DNA of 64,000 nucleotides, from NCBI RefSeq assembly GCF_032121415.1, contig NZ_CP135079.1:2046001-2110000 (forward strand), given 5' to 3'. Source of the stretch: Streptomyces parvus. Lineage in GTDB: Bacteria > Actinomycetota > Actinomycetes > Streptomycetales > Streptomycetaceae. This document shows, piece by piece, positions 1-8,230 of this stretch. The position numbers were made by a program, and so were the translations under genes. Within the stretch, counting starts at the first letter, position 1. Every line of letters begins with the position of its first letter. The notes below the pieces were generated by a model, which had not been told where the DNA came from, searched no databases, and was given only the letters and a program-made list of their open reading frames with translations.

Positions 1-517
1 CCTCGATGTCGATCTGTGCGTTCAGCGCGTCCAGGTCGTCGTCGGCGAACTGCCGCGCCCGGTCCCGCGCCGCCCAGCGCAGCGACTCCGCGGAGTGCGT
101 GATCCGCTGCGTACGCTCCCGCAGCTTGGGCAGCAGGCCCGCGACCGTCGCCCGGTCCGGCTCGCGCTCCAGCCTCTTCAGCTCGTCGTCGAGCTCCAGG
201 CCGTGGGCGCTCAGCCGCCGGAACAGGTCCACCGACTCCGCCAGCGAGGCATCCTCGGCGACACCGGCGTGCAGGGCGTCCTGCGTGGCCCGCATCGAGG
301 TGCGCAGGGAGAGCCGCAGCTGTGCGAGCTCGCCCGCGACACCCACCTGCCCGAAGCTCTTGGCCCGGAGCGTGGTGTCCTCCACCGTGCGACGGGCCTG
401 CGTGATCGTGCGGTCCACGCCCCGCTTGGCCGCGCCGACGGCCTTCACGGTCGCGTAGACACCCAGCGCGACGAACGCGACCAGGAGCAGCGCGAGGATC
501 GTGATCGCGGCTTCCAT
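1..517 (-). CDS. Membrane-anchored hypothetical protein, 3' end outside the window
   Basis: The first 172 codons are visible, starting at ATG 517; the gene runs off the left edge, so the C-terminus is unknown. The protein begins with one hydrophobic segment (about residues 4-22), followed by a soluble, charged, Leu/Arg/Glu-rich helical part that could form a coiled coil. No catalytic motif or named domain is visible. It lies downstream of leuS in the same direction, but a hairpin at 581-623 separates them, so it is probably transcribed on its own. Such one-helix proteins are common in Streptomyces; I do not assign a function. Confidence 0.7.
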   Translation of the reverse strand, partial: MEAAITILALLLVAFVALGVYATVKAVGAAKRGVDRTITQARRTVEDTTLRAKSFGQVGVAGELAQLRLSLRTSMRATQDALHAGVAEDASLAESVDLFRRLSAHGLELDDELKRLEREPDRATVAGLLPKLRERTQRITHSAESLRWAARDRARQFADDDLDALNAQIDIE

Positions 518-580
518 GAATGCCCCTCGGTGTCTCGATACGGCCGCCCGGTACCGGTCGCCCCCTCCACCGTAAACGGA

Positions 581-623
581 ACGGGCAGGCCGAGGGTTCC
601 TTCGGAACCCCCAACCTGCCCGT
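581..623 (-). terminator. Terminator hairpin downstream of leuS
   Basis: A two-part hairpin: outer arms ACGGGCAGG (581-589) and CCTGCCCGT (615-623), inner arms GGGTTCC (594-600) and GGAACCC (604-610). It lies just after the leuS stop codon. No clear U-tract follows, which is usual for Streptomyces terminators. Confidence 0.6.
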
Positions 624-679
624 AGGGGATGGCCCCCACCGCTCACAGGGCCGTAACACCGCCGCTCTCCGCGTCATCG

Positions 680-3553
680 TCACGCAGGGACGATGTTCAC
701 CAGCTTCGGCGCCCGCACGATCACCTTGCGGATGCCCGCCCCGCCCAGCGCGGCGACAACCGCCTCGTCGGCCAGGGCCAACGCTTCCAACTCCTCGTCC
801 GTGATGGAGGGAGAGATCTCCAGGCGGGCCCGGACCTTGCCCTTGATCTGGACGACGCAGGTGACGGTCTCGTCGACCACGTAAGCCGGATCGGCCACCG
901 GGAAGTCCTGGTGGACGACGGAGTCGGTGTGGCCCAGCCGGCGCCACAGCTCCTCCGCGATGTGCGGGGCCAGCGGGGCGATCAGCAGGACCAGCCGTTC
1001 CGCGACCGAGCGCGACAGCGGACCGCCGGCCTTCGTCAGATGGTTGTTCAGCTCGGTGACCTTGGCGATGGCGGTGTTGAACCGCATCCCCGCCATGTCC
1101 TGGCCGACCCCGTCGATCGCCTTGTGCAGGGCGCGCAGGGTCTCCTCGCCGGGCTCCGTGTCGACGACGGTGACCTCGCCGGTCTCCTCGTCGACGACGT
1201 TGCGCCACAGACGCTGCAGCAGGCGGTACTGGCCGACCACGGCACGCGTGTCCCAGGGACGCGACACGTCCAGGGGGCCCATCGCCATCTCGTACAGGCG
1301 CAGGGTGTCCGCGCCGTACTCCGCGCAGATCTCGTCCGGCGTGACCGCGTTCTTCAGGGACTTGCCCATCTTGCCCAGGACGCGGCTGACCTTTTCGCCC
1401 TCGTAGTAGAACGCGCCGTCGCGCTCCTCCACCTCGGCGGCGGGAACGGCGATGCCCCGGCTGTCGCGGTAGACGAAAGCCTGGATCATGCCCTGGTTGT
1501 ACAGCTTGTGGAACGGCTCGGCGGAGGAGATGTGGCCCAGGTCGTGCAGCACCTTGGACCAGAAGCGCGCGTACAGCAGGTGCAGCACGGCGTGCTCGGC
1601 CCCGCCGACGTACAGGTCGACGCCGCCGGTGGGCTGACCTTCACGCGGGCCCATCCAGTACTGCTCGATCGACGGGTCGACCAGCTGACGGTCGTTGTTC
1701 GGGTCCAGGTAGCGCAGCTCGTACCAGCAGGAACCGGCCCAGTTGGGCATGGTGTTGGTCTCGCGGCGGTACTTCCGCGGACCCGCCCCGTCGCCCAGGT
1801 CCAGCGTGACGTTGACCCAGTCGGCGTTGCGCGACAGCGGGGTCTCGGGCTGGGCGGACGCGTCCTCCGGGTCGAAGGTGCGCGGGGAGTAGTCCTCTAC
1901 CTCGGGCAGCTCCAGCGGCAGCATCGACTCGGGCAGCGGGTGGGCGATGCCGTCCTCGTCGTACACGATCGGGAAGGGCTCGCCCCAGTAGCGCTGCCTG
2001 CTGAACAGCCAGTCGCGCAGCCGGAAGTTGACGGTGCCCTCGCCGACACCGTGCTCACGCAGCCACTCGGTGATCTTCGCCTTGGCATCGACGACGCCCA
2101 GGCCGTCCAGTGAGATCTCGTCGTTGGCCGAGTTGACCAGCTTCGCGTCGTACGAGCTGAAGGCGTCGTCCCACGTGGCGGGATCGGTGCCGCGGTCGTC
2201 GGAAGGCTGGACGACACAGCGCATCGGCAGCTCGAAGGCGCGTGCGAAGGCGAAGTCGCGCGCGTCGTGCGCCGGTACGGCCATGATCGCGCCGGTGCCA
2301 TAGCCCATCAGGACGTAGTCCGCGATGAAGACGGGGACCTTCTCGCCACTGACGGGGTTGGTGGCGTACGCGCCGGTGAAGACACCGGTCTTGTCCTTGG
2401 CCTCGGCCTGCCGCTCGACGTCGGACTTGGCGGCGGCCTGCTTGCGGTACGCGGTGACGGCCTCGGCCGGGCTCGCGTGGCCACCGGTCCACACCGGGTG
2501 GGTGCCCTCGGGCCAGGCGGCCGGAATGATCCGCTCGACCATGTCGTGCTCGGGCGCCAGGACCATGTAGGTCGCGCCGAACAGGGTGTCCTGGCGGGTG
2601 GTGAAGACGGTGATACCGCCCGCGGTGTCCACCGGGAACTCGACCCGGGCGCCCTCGGAGCGGCCGATCCAGTTGCGCTGCTGCAGCTTGATCGCCTCGG
2701 GCCAGTCCAGCCCGTCCAGGTCGTTCAGCAGCCGGTCGGCATAGGCGGTGATGCGCATGTTCCACTGGCGCAGCTTGGCCTTGAAGACGGGGAAGTTCCC
2801 GCGCTCGGAACGGCCGTCGGCAGTGACCTCCTCGTTGGCCAGGACGGTGCCCAGGCCGGGCGACCAGTTCACCGGGGCGTCGGAGGCGTACGCCAGTCGG
2901 TACTGGCTCAGCAGGTCGGCGCGCTCGGTGGCGCTCAGCGCGCTCCACTCACGGCCGTCGGGGGTCGCGCGCGTGCCGTTCTCGAACTGCTCGACCAGTT
3001 CGGCGATCGGGCGGGCCCTGTCGGCCTCGGTGTCGTACCAGGAGTTGAAGATCTGCAGGAAGATCCACTGCGTCCACTTGTAGTACTCGGCGTCGATCGT
3101 CGCGAAGGAGCGGCGGTTGTCGTGGCCCAGTCCCAGCCGGCGCAGCTGGACCTTCATGTTCTCCATGTTGGCCTCGGTGGAGACCCGGGGGTGGGTGCCC
3201 GTCTGCACCGCGTACTGCTCGGCGGGCAGGCCGAACGCGTCGAAGCCCAGGGTGTGCAGCACGTTGTGGCCGGTCATCCGCTGGTGGCGGGCGTAGACAT
3301 CGGTGGCGATGTAGCCCAGCGGGTGTCCGACGTGCAGACCCGCACCCGAGGGGTACGGGAACATGTCCATGATGAACTTCTTGGGCTTGGCGGCCAGTTC
3401 GGGGTCGCCCGCCAGGTCACCGGTGGGGTTTGGCGCCTCGTACGTCCCCTCGGCGTCCCAGAAGTCCTGCCAGCGTGCCTCGATGTCGGCGGCCATCGCC
3501 GCCGTGTAGCGGTGCGGCGCGGCCGTCTCGGCAGCGGAATTCGTCTCGCTCAT
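680..3553 (-). CDS. leuS: Leucyl-tRNA synthetase
   Basis: Class Ia aminoacyl-tRNA synthetase that charges tRNA-Leu with leucine in the cytoplasm. The 957-residue protein has the nucleotide-binding HIGH-type motif HVGH near residue 76 ([17 protein letters not shown]), an inserted editing domain with the threonine-rich stretch [15 protein letters not shown], the KMSKS-type loop as [10 protein letters not shown], and the C-terminal anticodon-binding domain. Length fits actinobacterial LeuRS, longer than the ~860 residues in E. coli. The ATG at 3553 gives the conserved N-terminus; a longer open frame upstream would run through the leader region and is not believed. Expression is probably controlled by the leucine attenuator at 3593-3713. 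A hairpin follows the stop. Confidence 0.97.
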   Translation of the reverse strand: MSETNSAAETAAPHRYTAAMAADIEARWQDFWDAEGTYEAPNPTGDLAGDPELAAKPKKFIMDMFPYPSGAGLHVGHPLGYIATDVYARHQRMTGHNVLHTLGFDAFGLPAEQYAVQTGTHPRVSTEANMENMKVQLRRLGLGHDNRRSFATIDAEYYKWTQWIFLQIFNSWYDTEADRARPIAELVEQFENGTRATPDGREWSALSATERADLLSQYRLAYASDAPVNWSPGLGTVLANEEVTADGRSERGNFPVFKAKLRQWNMRITAYADRLLNDLDGLDWPEAIKLQQRNWIGRSEGARVEFPVDTAGGITVFTTRQDTLFGATYMVLAPEHDMVERIIPAAWPEGTHPVWTGGHASPAEAVTAYRKQAAAKSDVERQAEAKDKTGVFTGAYATNPVSGEKVPVFIADYVLMGYGTGAIMAVPAHDARDFAFARAFELPMRCVVQPSDDRGTDPATWDDAFSSYDAKLVNSANDEISLDGLGVVDAKAKITEWLREHGVGEGTVNFRLRDWLFSRQRYWGEPFPIVYDEDGIAHPLPESMLPLELPEVEDYSPRTFDPEDASAQPETPLSRNADWVNVTLDLGDGAGPRKYRRETNTMPNWAGSCWYELRYLDPNNDRQLVDPSIEQYWMGPREGQPTGGVDLYVGGAEHAVLHLLYARFWSKVLHDLGHISSAEPFHKLYNQGMIQAFVYRDSRGIAVPAAEVEERDGAFYYEGEKVSRVLGKMGKSLKNAVTPDEICAEYGADTLRLYEMAMGPLDVSRPWDTRAVVGQYRLLQRLWRNVVDEETGEVTVVDTEPGEETLRALHKAIDGVGQDMAGMRFNTAIAKVTELNNHLTKAGGPLSRSVAERLVLLIAPLAPHIAEELWRRLGHTDSVVHQDFPVADPAYVVDETVTCVVQIKGKVRARLEISPSITDEELEALALADEAVVAALGGAGIRKVIVRAPKLVNIVPA

Positions 3554-3592
3554 GATCCTCAAAGCTCCATCGATCGTCATCTGCCGGGAAAC

Positions 3593-3672
3593 GAAAAATC
3601 CCCTCGCACAGGAGGGGACGCCGCGCTGACTCCGACCAGGCGTTCTCACCGGTCGGGACTCTTCAGCGCGGC
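3593..3672 (-). promoter_or_regulatory. Leucine attenuator of leuS: competing hairpins and terminator
   Basis: On the minus strand, after the Leu-rich leader ORF, three pairings are visible. A 10-bp perfect stem joins 3663-3672 (the end of the leader ORF including its stop) with 3620-3629. It encloses a hairpin CCGACC/GGTCGG (3632-3637 with 3651-3656). Downstream lies a terminator hairpin, GAGGGG/CCCCTC (3612-3617 with 3600-3605), followed on the transcript by AUUUUUC. The terminator ends about 40 nt before the leuS ATG. A ribosome moving over or stalling on the Leu codons would change the 10-bp stem, which is the logic of ribosome-mediated attenuation. Confidence 0.7.
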
Positions 3673-3701
3673 TCGCTAAGCAGAAGGCGTACGGCACGCA
3701 T
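3663..3701 (-). CDS. leuS leader peptide with three consecutive Leu codons
   Basis: A 12-residue [15 protein letters not shown], 110 nt upstream of leuS. The three Leu codons are CTT-CTG-CTT; CTT is rare in such a GC-rich genome, which suits a sensor of charged tRNA-Leu. There is no Shine-Dalgarno sequence, but a -10-like TACCCT (3708-3713) ends 6 nt before the ATG, so the transcript may start at the A of ATG and be leaderless. Leader-peptide attenuation is established for amino-acid genes such as leuA and ilvB in actinobacteria; its assignment to leuS here is inference from the sequence. Confidence 0.68.
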   Translation of the reverse strand: MRAVRLLLSEPR

Positions 3702-3707
3702 GGCGTC

Positions 3708-3713
3708 AGGGTA
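3708..3713 (-). promoter_or_regulatory. Candidate -10 element of the leuS leader transcript
   Basis: TACCCT on the minus strand fits the TANNNT pattern and sits 6 nt before the leader ATG at 3701. No convincing -35 hexamer is present 17-18 nt further upstream. Confidence 0.45.
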
Positions 3714-3999
3714 CCGCACGGGCCCGGAGACGAGCGGGGCGTGACCGGGGGGGGCGGACACCACGCGCACGAGACCGGGCCCCCACTGCCCGCACGCCCT
3801 CTCGCGCGCCGCCTGCCGCCCTTCGCACACCACTCTCCGTAGTCGGAACATGGCGTTCCCGTGGCTGCGGCGTGTGCGCCCTGCGCGCTTCGTATGAGGT
3901 TTTCGCGGAGCCCTGGGACGACCGCGGGGGGAGGGAGAACGCCCGGGAAGCAGGGGTTACTCCGCGTACCGACCTCTATCGGGGCAACCGAGCAAACCT

Positions 4000-4029
4000 C
4001 GTACCGGTTGGTATGGGGCGTCCTAGCAT
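4000..4029 (+). promoter_or_regulatory. Candidate promoter with palindromic operator for the reductase operon
   Basis: The 371 bases between the leuS leader and the next gene (3702-4072) hold no other supported gene. Near the right end lies an imperfect palindrome CGTACC-GGTT-GGTATG (4000-4015), then TAGCAT (4024-4029), a TANNNT-type -10 about 44 nt before the ATG at 4073. The palindrome would cover the -35 region, the layout of a repressor operator of the TetR kind. The regulator is not encoded nearby. Confidence 0.4.
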
Positions 4030-4072
4030 GCGGCAACGGGACCGCTTTGCCGAACTATTCGGAGTCGCCCCC

Positions 4073-5605
4073 ATGAACCCTCATCGCAAGATCCGCGTAT
4101 CCCCCAGCATGAGCCCCGCAATGAGTCGGCCGGTACAGGGCGGCCTGACTGTCGCCGCGTTGGTCTTCGTCCCTCTGTTCGCCGTCGCCGGGAGCGACGA
4201 GCTGCGCGCCACCCTCGACTTCACCACCGGCGTCCTGTCGCTGGTGTCGCTCAGCGCTGCCGTCGCCTGGGGCCTGCTGGCCACCGACCGGCTGTTCCTC
4301 TCCACCCGTCAGCGCATCGTCTGCCAGGGCGTCCACCGGGCCAGCGCCGTGGCCTCGCTCGGCTTTCTGCTGCTGCACGGAACCGTGAAGGTCGCCCTCG
4401 GGCATGTGGCGTTGATCGGCGCTCTCATACCCTTCAGTCTCGGCGTGACCGGCGCTGCGGGGCTGATCGGCTTCGGTTCGCTGGCCGCGCTGCTGATGGT
4501 CGGCACAGCCGCGACCGGCGCCCTGCGCAGCGCCTTCGCCCAGCCCTCCCCCAAGGCCGCCCGGCTCGGGCAGTCGCTGGGGTCGCCCCGGGACACGGGC
4601 GGGATCGCGGGCCGGTGGCGCGCCCTGCACGCGCTGGCGTATCCGGCGTGGTGCGCCGCGCTGATCCACGGCCTGTACGCGGGGCGTGCGCCTGCCACCT
4701 GGGTGGTCGTGATGTACGGGCTCTGCCTGGCCGGAGTCGCCGGGGCGCTGTGTCTGCGGCTGCTGCCGCGCCCGACGAAGCGGCGGATCGCCGACCGGGT
4801 CGCCGAACTGCTGGGCCAGGGGCCCCCGGCCGCCCCCGACCCGGTCCTGCGGGAGTCCTCCTCGTCCGCCGGGGAGCCCTGGTCCGATCCGGCCGCCTGG
4901 AGCGAGACGGACCGGGACGTACGGGGCACGCCGGTGCGCCCGCGGACGCTCTCGGCGCCGATACCGCCGACCGCGCCCCCTCCCGCGGCGATCCCCGGCA
5001 CGCTGCACGAAGCGCCGACGGAGACGCTGTTCAGCGGTCGGTCACCGCTGTACGAGCCCCCGCCCCGGAGTGCCGACCGGATCGCCTTCGGCCCCTCGGA
5101 GGAGTCGCCGGACCCGGGGCGGAGGAAGGCGGGGCCGGGACCCGGAACGGGCATAACGGCCGGGTATCGCGCCGTCTCGCTCGGCGGCGGCCCGTCGGCC
5201 CCGTCGGAGGCCCGCTGGCCCTCACCGTCCCCCGCCCCGCCCGGACAGGCGCACCACGGCCCGCCCCGGCAGGACCCTCCGGCGTACACCGCGCAGGAGC
5301 ACACGTACGCGACGCCTTCCTACGAGACGCCCGAGCACGGCACACCGAGGTACGGAATCCCGGAACACGCCGCACCGGCACCCGGCGTCCCCGAGCACGG
5401 CACGCCCGAAACCGGCACACCGACGTACATGGCCTCGGAGTACGCCGGCGCACCGACCGCATACGACACCACCGCATCCGCTCCCTTCTCCTTCCCCTCC
5501 CCCGCTCCCTCCCCCTTCGCCGCGCCCCGTGCCGAACCGGGGGCCGGACCGTTCACCGCGCCCCCGGCCGGCGAACCCTGGCACGCACCCGCAGGAGACC
5601 GATAG
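4073..5605 (+). CDS. Ferric-reductase-like di-haem membrane protein with Pro-rich tail
   Basis: A 510-residue protein; ATG 4073 has GGAG 8 nt upstream. The first ~235 residues hold about six membrane segments. Two of them carry paired histidines with the spacing of ferric reductase/NADPH oxidase domains: H88 with H102, and H186 with H199, suited to bind two haems between the helices. No cytoplasmic FAD/NAD domain follows. Instead there is a long disordered tail (about 245-510) rich in Pro, Gly, Ala, Ser and Thr, with repeated EHGTP/PEHxxP-like units near residues 420-465. The stop TAG overlaps the GTG of the next gene by one base, so the NuoF-like flavoprotein is the obvious electron donor. 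Iron reduction, quinone reduction or oxidant repair are all possible; the substrate cannot be read from sequence. Confidence 0.75.
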   Translation: MNPHRKIRVSPSMSPAMSRPVQGGLTVAALVFVPLFAVAGSDELRATLDFTTGVLSLVSLSAAVAWGLLATDRLFLSTRQRIVCQGVHRASAVASLGFLLLHGTVKVALGHVALIGALIPFSLGVTGAAGLIGFGSLAALLMVGTAATGALRSAFAQPSPKAARLGQSLGSPRDTGGIAGRWRALHALAYPAWCAALIHGLYAGRAPATWVVVMYGLCLAGVAGALCLRLLPRPTKRRIADRVAELLGQGPPAAPDPVLRESSSSAGEPWSDPAAWSETDRDVRGTPVRPRTLSAPIPPTAPPPAAIPGTLHEAPTETLFSGRSPLYEPPPRSADRIAFGPSEESPDPGRRKAGPGPGTGITAGYRAVSLGGGPSAPSEARWPSPSPAPPGQAHHGPPRQDPPAYTAQEHTYATPSYETPEHGTPRYGIPEHAAPAPGVPEHGTPETGTPTYMASEYAGAPTAYDTTASAPFSFPSPAPSPFAAPRAEPGAGPFTAPPAGEPWHAPAGDR

Positions 5606-7182
5606 TGAACGTCCCCCTCCCCGATGTGCCCGAGGTCCGCGTCGTCGGACTGCCGCACCTGACCACCGGCTTCGACCTGGTGGAGCGGCTCGACCTCGCC
5701 ATGCACCTCAAGGTGCACGGGCCGCTGGAGCCGATGACCGGTGAGCGGCTGGCCGAACTGGCCGAAACGATCTCTCTGCGCGGAAGGGGCGGCGCCGGTT
5801 TCCCGTTCGGCAAGAAGTTGCGAGCGGTGGCGAAAGCGTCCATCCAGCGCGGGGTGCGGCCCGTCGTGGTGATCAACGGCAGCGAGGGCGAACCCGCCTG
5901 CCGCAAGGACACCGTGCTGCTCAACCGCGCACCGCACCTGATCCTGGACGGTGCGCTGCTGGCCGCGGAGGCGCTCGGTGCGCGCACCCTGGTCATCGCC
6001 GTCACCCGCAACTCCACGGAGATCTCCGTACGCGCGGCCCTCGCCGAACGCGGCCTCTCCGACCGGCGCGGCCAGCAACTGCGTGCCCGCGTGGTCCGCA
6101 CCCCGGAACGCATGGTCTCGGGCGAGGCGTCCTCGGTGATCCGGGCGGCGAACGGCGGGCCCGCCCTGCCACCGGGCCGGCGCGAGCGGGCGGCGGAGAC
6201 CGGGGTGGCCGGCTCGCCGACCCTGCTGTCGAACGCGGAGACGTACGCCCAACTCGCCGTCGCCGCCCGGATCGGCCCCCGCCGCTACGGGCACACCGGG
6301 CTGCCGGACGAACCCGGCACCGTCCTGCTCACCGTCTCCGGCGCCGTGGCGAGACCCATGGTCGTCGAGGTGCCGACCGGGGTGCCGCTGCGGTACGTCC
6401 TGCAACTGGCCGGGGCCCCGCCGCTCCCCCAGGGCGTGCTGACCGGCGGCTACCACGGCAACTGGATCGACGCGGTCTCCTCGCACAACGCCGTGATCTC
6501 CCGCGAGTCCCTGAGCACCGTGGGGGGCGCGCTCGGTGCGGGGGCGATCCTGCCGATCGGCCCGGACACCTGCCCGCTCGGCGAGTCCCTCCGGATAGCC
6601 AACTGGCTGGCCGCCGAGACCGCCGGACAGTGCGGCCCGTGCAAGCTGGGGCTCCCCGCCGCCGCGGGCGGGCTCTCCGACGTGCTGAACGGCGGCGGTC
6701 CCGCCGCCCTGGAGGCCCTGCGCGAGGTCACCCAGGCCGTGAAGGGCCGCGGCGCGTGCAAACACCCGGACGGCTCTGCCCGGTTCCTGCTCTCGACCCT
6801 GTCGGCGTTCACGGACGACCTCGCCGCGCACGTCCTGGACGGCGGCTGCGGCCGCGAGACGGTCGGGGTGCTGCCGCTGCCCGCGCCGGGCTACCAGGAT
6901 CTGGAGGAGTCGATTCCGAGCGGCGAGAAGCTCGCGGTCGACTGGACGCTCTGCCGGGGCCACGGCCTGTGCGCGGACATCGTCCCCGAGCTCGTCCGGC
7001 TGGGCGCGGACGGCTATCCGGCCCTGGCGGACGCCGCCGTTCCGATGCATCTGCGCGGGCGCGCCCAGCGGGCCGTACGGCGCTGCCCCGCCCTGGCGCT
7101 CCGTATCGAGCAGCCGCCGGCCGAACAGCGTCCCGCCCTGCCGGCCGCCCATCGGCGCGCACTGGGCAGCGGGCGCGGCTGA
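5605..7182 (+). CDS. NuoF-like NADH-binding flavoprotein with C-terminal ferredoxin domain
   Basis: A 525-residue protein; GTG 5605 has AGGAG 7 nt upstream and overlaps the preceding stop. It resembles the 51-kDa NADH-binding subunit of complex I: glycine-rich RGRGGAGFPFGKK (NADH site), NGSEGEPACRKDTVLLNRAPH-type FMN site, an SLBB-like segment and an iron-sulphur region. In that region C343, C346 and C385 are present, but the first cysteine of the usual CGxCxPC is replaced by Ala (AGQCGPCK). The last ~80 residues add a small ferredoxin with C450, C456 and C494 (CX5CX37C), typical of a 3Fe-4S cluster. It is not in a nuo operon. The pairing suggests NADH to flavin to ferredoxin to haem transfer across the membrane. 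Confidence 0.8.
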   Translation: MNVPLPDVPEVRVVGLPHLTTGFDLVERLDLAMHLKVHGPLEPMTGERLAELAETISLRGRGGAGFPFGKKLRAVAKASIQRGVRPVVVINGSEGEPACRKDTVLLNRAPHLILDGALLAAEALGARTLVIAVTRNSTEISVRAALAERGLSDRRGQQLRARVVRTPERMVSGEASSVIRAANGGPALPPGRRERAAETGVAGSPTLLSNAETYAQLAVAARIGPRRYGHTGLPDEPGTVLLTVSGAVARPMVVEVPTGVPLRYVLQLAGAPPLPQGVLTGGYHGNWIDAVSSHNAVISRESLSTVGGALGAGAILPIGPDTCPLGESLRIANWLAAETAGQCGPCKLGLPAAAGGLSDVLNGGGPAALEALREVTQAVKGRGACKHPDGSARFLLSTLSAFTDDLAAHVLDGGCGRETVGVLPLPAPGYQDLEESIPSGEKLAVDWTLCRGHGLCADIVPELVRLGADGYPALADAAVPMHLRGRAQRAVRRCPALALRIEQPPAEQRPALPAAHRRALGSGRG

Positions 7183-7189
7183 ACGGAAG

Positions 7190-7220
7190 AAGCGGGCCAC
7201 CCGATCCGGGTGGCCCGCTT
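7190..7220. terminator. Bidirectional terminator between flavoprotein gene and tRNA-Ala
   Basis: Perfect 14-bp stem (7190-7203 with 7207-7220) and 3-nt loop. It follows the stop of the flavoprotein gene on the plus strand and lies 16 bases beyond the 3' end of tRNA-Ala on the minus strand, where it is followed by a short pyrimidine run. Confidence 0.7.
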
Positions 7221-7236
7221 CTCACTGTCGATCCTG

Positions 7237-7309
7237 TGGAGCTAAGGAGAATTGAACTCCTGACCTCCTGCATGCCATGCAGGCGCTCTACCAACTGAGC
7301 TATAGCCCC
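7237..7309 (-). tRNA. tRNA-Ala (anticodon GGC)
   Basis: A 73-nt cloverleaf reads on the minus strand: acceptor GGGGCTA/TAGCTCC with discriminator A, D-arm GCTCAGTTGGTAGAGC, anticodon stem CCTGC/GCAGG with loop AT-GGC-AT, and T-arm with GTTCAATTC. The anticodon GGC reads GCC and GCU alanine codons. CCA is not encoded. It is identical over its whole length to the copy at 8009-8081. Confidence 0.96.
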
Positions 7310-7441
7310 TTGCTGTTTGCCACCCGGTTCCCCTTGGCGACATCGAGAACATTACACGGTCCCCCCGGTGCTTCACCAAATCGTTTCCGGTCCGCACCAA
7401 TATGCCCGAATCGCCCTGGGCTTTCGCCCGTCAGTCGCAGG

Positions 7442-7675
7442 TCAGGCGGTCGCGAAGGAGTAGAAGCGCTTGAGGGTGCAGTGCTCCTCCAGGAGCCGCC
7501 CGTAGATCGGCTCCCCCTCCAGCTCCCGATAGGTCTCGATGGGGTCGCCTTTTATGATCAGCGCCCGTGCGCATTCCTCGCACCAGTACTGGTACTCCGC
7601 GTTGACCGGGTCCATGTCCCTGACGATGGGCGTACCGCTGCCGCACCAGTCGCATTTACGCCTGTGTGCACCCAT
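7442..7675 (-). CDS. Small CxxC zinc-binding-type protein, 77 residues
   Basis: The protein MGAHRRKCDWCGSG... has two CxxC pairs (CDWC at residues 8-11 and CEEC near 32-35), which could hold one zinc ion, followed by a charged helical C-terminus ending FYSFATA. It begins 3 nt after the stop of the 62-residue zinc-ribbon gene, so the two are co-transcribed and possibly translationally coupled. Both lie between two tRNA-Ala genes. I do not recognise a function; transcription or translation accessory proteins of this size often use such knuckles. Confidence 0.75.
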   Translation of the reverse strand: MGAHRRKCDWCGSGTPIVRDMDPVNAEYQYWCEECARALIIKGDPIETYRELEGEPIYGRLLEEHCTLKRFYSFATA

Positions 7676-7678
7676 CAG

Positions 7679-7867
7679 TCAGCTCCAGCTGTGGCCGCAG
7701 GCCGTGCACACGTAGGAGACCCCTCCGTTGTCGCCCAGAACCTGGGCCACATGGGACGAACCGCAGGACGGACAGCCGAGACGGGATCGAACGTCGGACG
7801 TTACGGGGCCGGGGGGCGAGGCGGTGACAAGGCGCTGGTCGGGGACGTGTTCGCGACTCGCAGGCAT
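7679..7867 (-). CDS. Small zinc-ribbon protein, 62 residues
   Basis: ATG 7867 is preceded by GGGAGGGAG with good spacing, which decides this start over longer in-frame options running into the tRNA. The N-terminal half is low in structure. The C-terminal half is a zinc ribbon: LGCPSCGSSHVAQVL, then a Gly-rich turn and YVCTACGHSWS, that is CxxC-X19-CxxC. This resembles the zinc-ribbon modules that end many transcription-related proteins, but there is no second domain. Its partner gene starts 3 nt after its stop. Confidence 0.75.
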   Translation of the reverse strand: MPASREHVPDQRLVTASPPGPVTSDVRSRLGCPSCGSSHVAQVLGDNGGVSYVCTACGHSWS

Positions 7868-7973
7868 CGCGCTCCCTCCCGATCGGTACGTCGCCCCCTC
7901 CGGCGCTCCGATTCTGCCATGGCCCCGCAAGAGGGGCAGCCCGCTCGACGCCCTCCGTCCCCTCCATGCAGAA

Positions 7974-8001
7974 GATCCCGCCCCCTGCCGGGGACGGGAT
8001 C
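7974..8001 (-). terminator. Terminator of the second tRNA-Ala
   Basis: Arms GATCCCG and CCCC pair with CGGGATC and GGGG around CTGCC, with one mismatch. It begins about 8 bases beyond the 3' end of the tRNA at 8009-8081, reading on the minus strand. Confidence 0.6.
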
Positions 8002-8008
8002 CTGATTG

Positions 8009-8081
8009 TGGAGCTAAGGAGAATTGAACTCCTGACCTCCTGCATGCCATGCAGGCGCTCTACCAACTGAGCTATAGCCCC
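8009..8081 (-). tRNA. tRNA-Ala (anticodon GGC), second copy
   Basis: Identical in all 73 bases to the tRNA at 7237-7309, with the same GGC anticodon, acceptor stem and missing 3' CCA. It lies downstream of the phosphatase gene in the same direction. The two copies are separated by 699 bases that hold only the two small zinc-binding protein genes. Confidence 0.96.
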
Positions 8082-8230
8082 GCTGTTCGCTGCGTTTTCC
8101 TGCGTTTCCGCGCTGCGAACAAGATGAACTTTAGCCTGCGACCGGCCGGAAAGTGAAATCCGGCCCGGGCCGCCCGAGGACGGCCCGCGAACGGCCTCCC
8201 GGCGACCACTGGGCGGCCGCCCGGACGGCT

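Noticed and set aside
680-4036. An N-terminal extension of LeuRS by about 160 residues
   Set aside because: The extra part crosses the leader peptide, the terminator and the leaderless promoter and does not resemble synthetase sequence.
7656-8066. Open frames that run through the second tRNA-Ala gene
   Set aside because: They start inside the tRNA and share its sequence; the 62-residue frame with a strong Shine-Dalgarno explains the coding part.
7237-8081. The tRNA-Ala pair as an integration site of a mobile element
   Set aside because: No integrase, excisionase or partial tRNA repeat was found; both copies are full length and the genes between are small zinc-ribbon genes.
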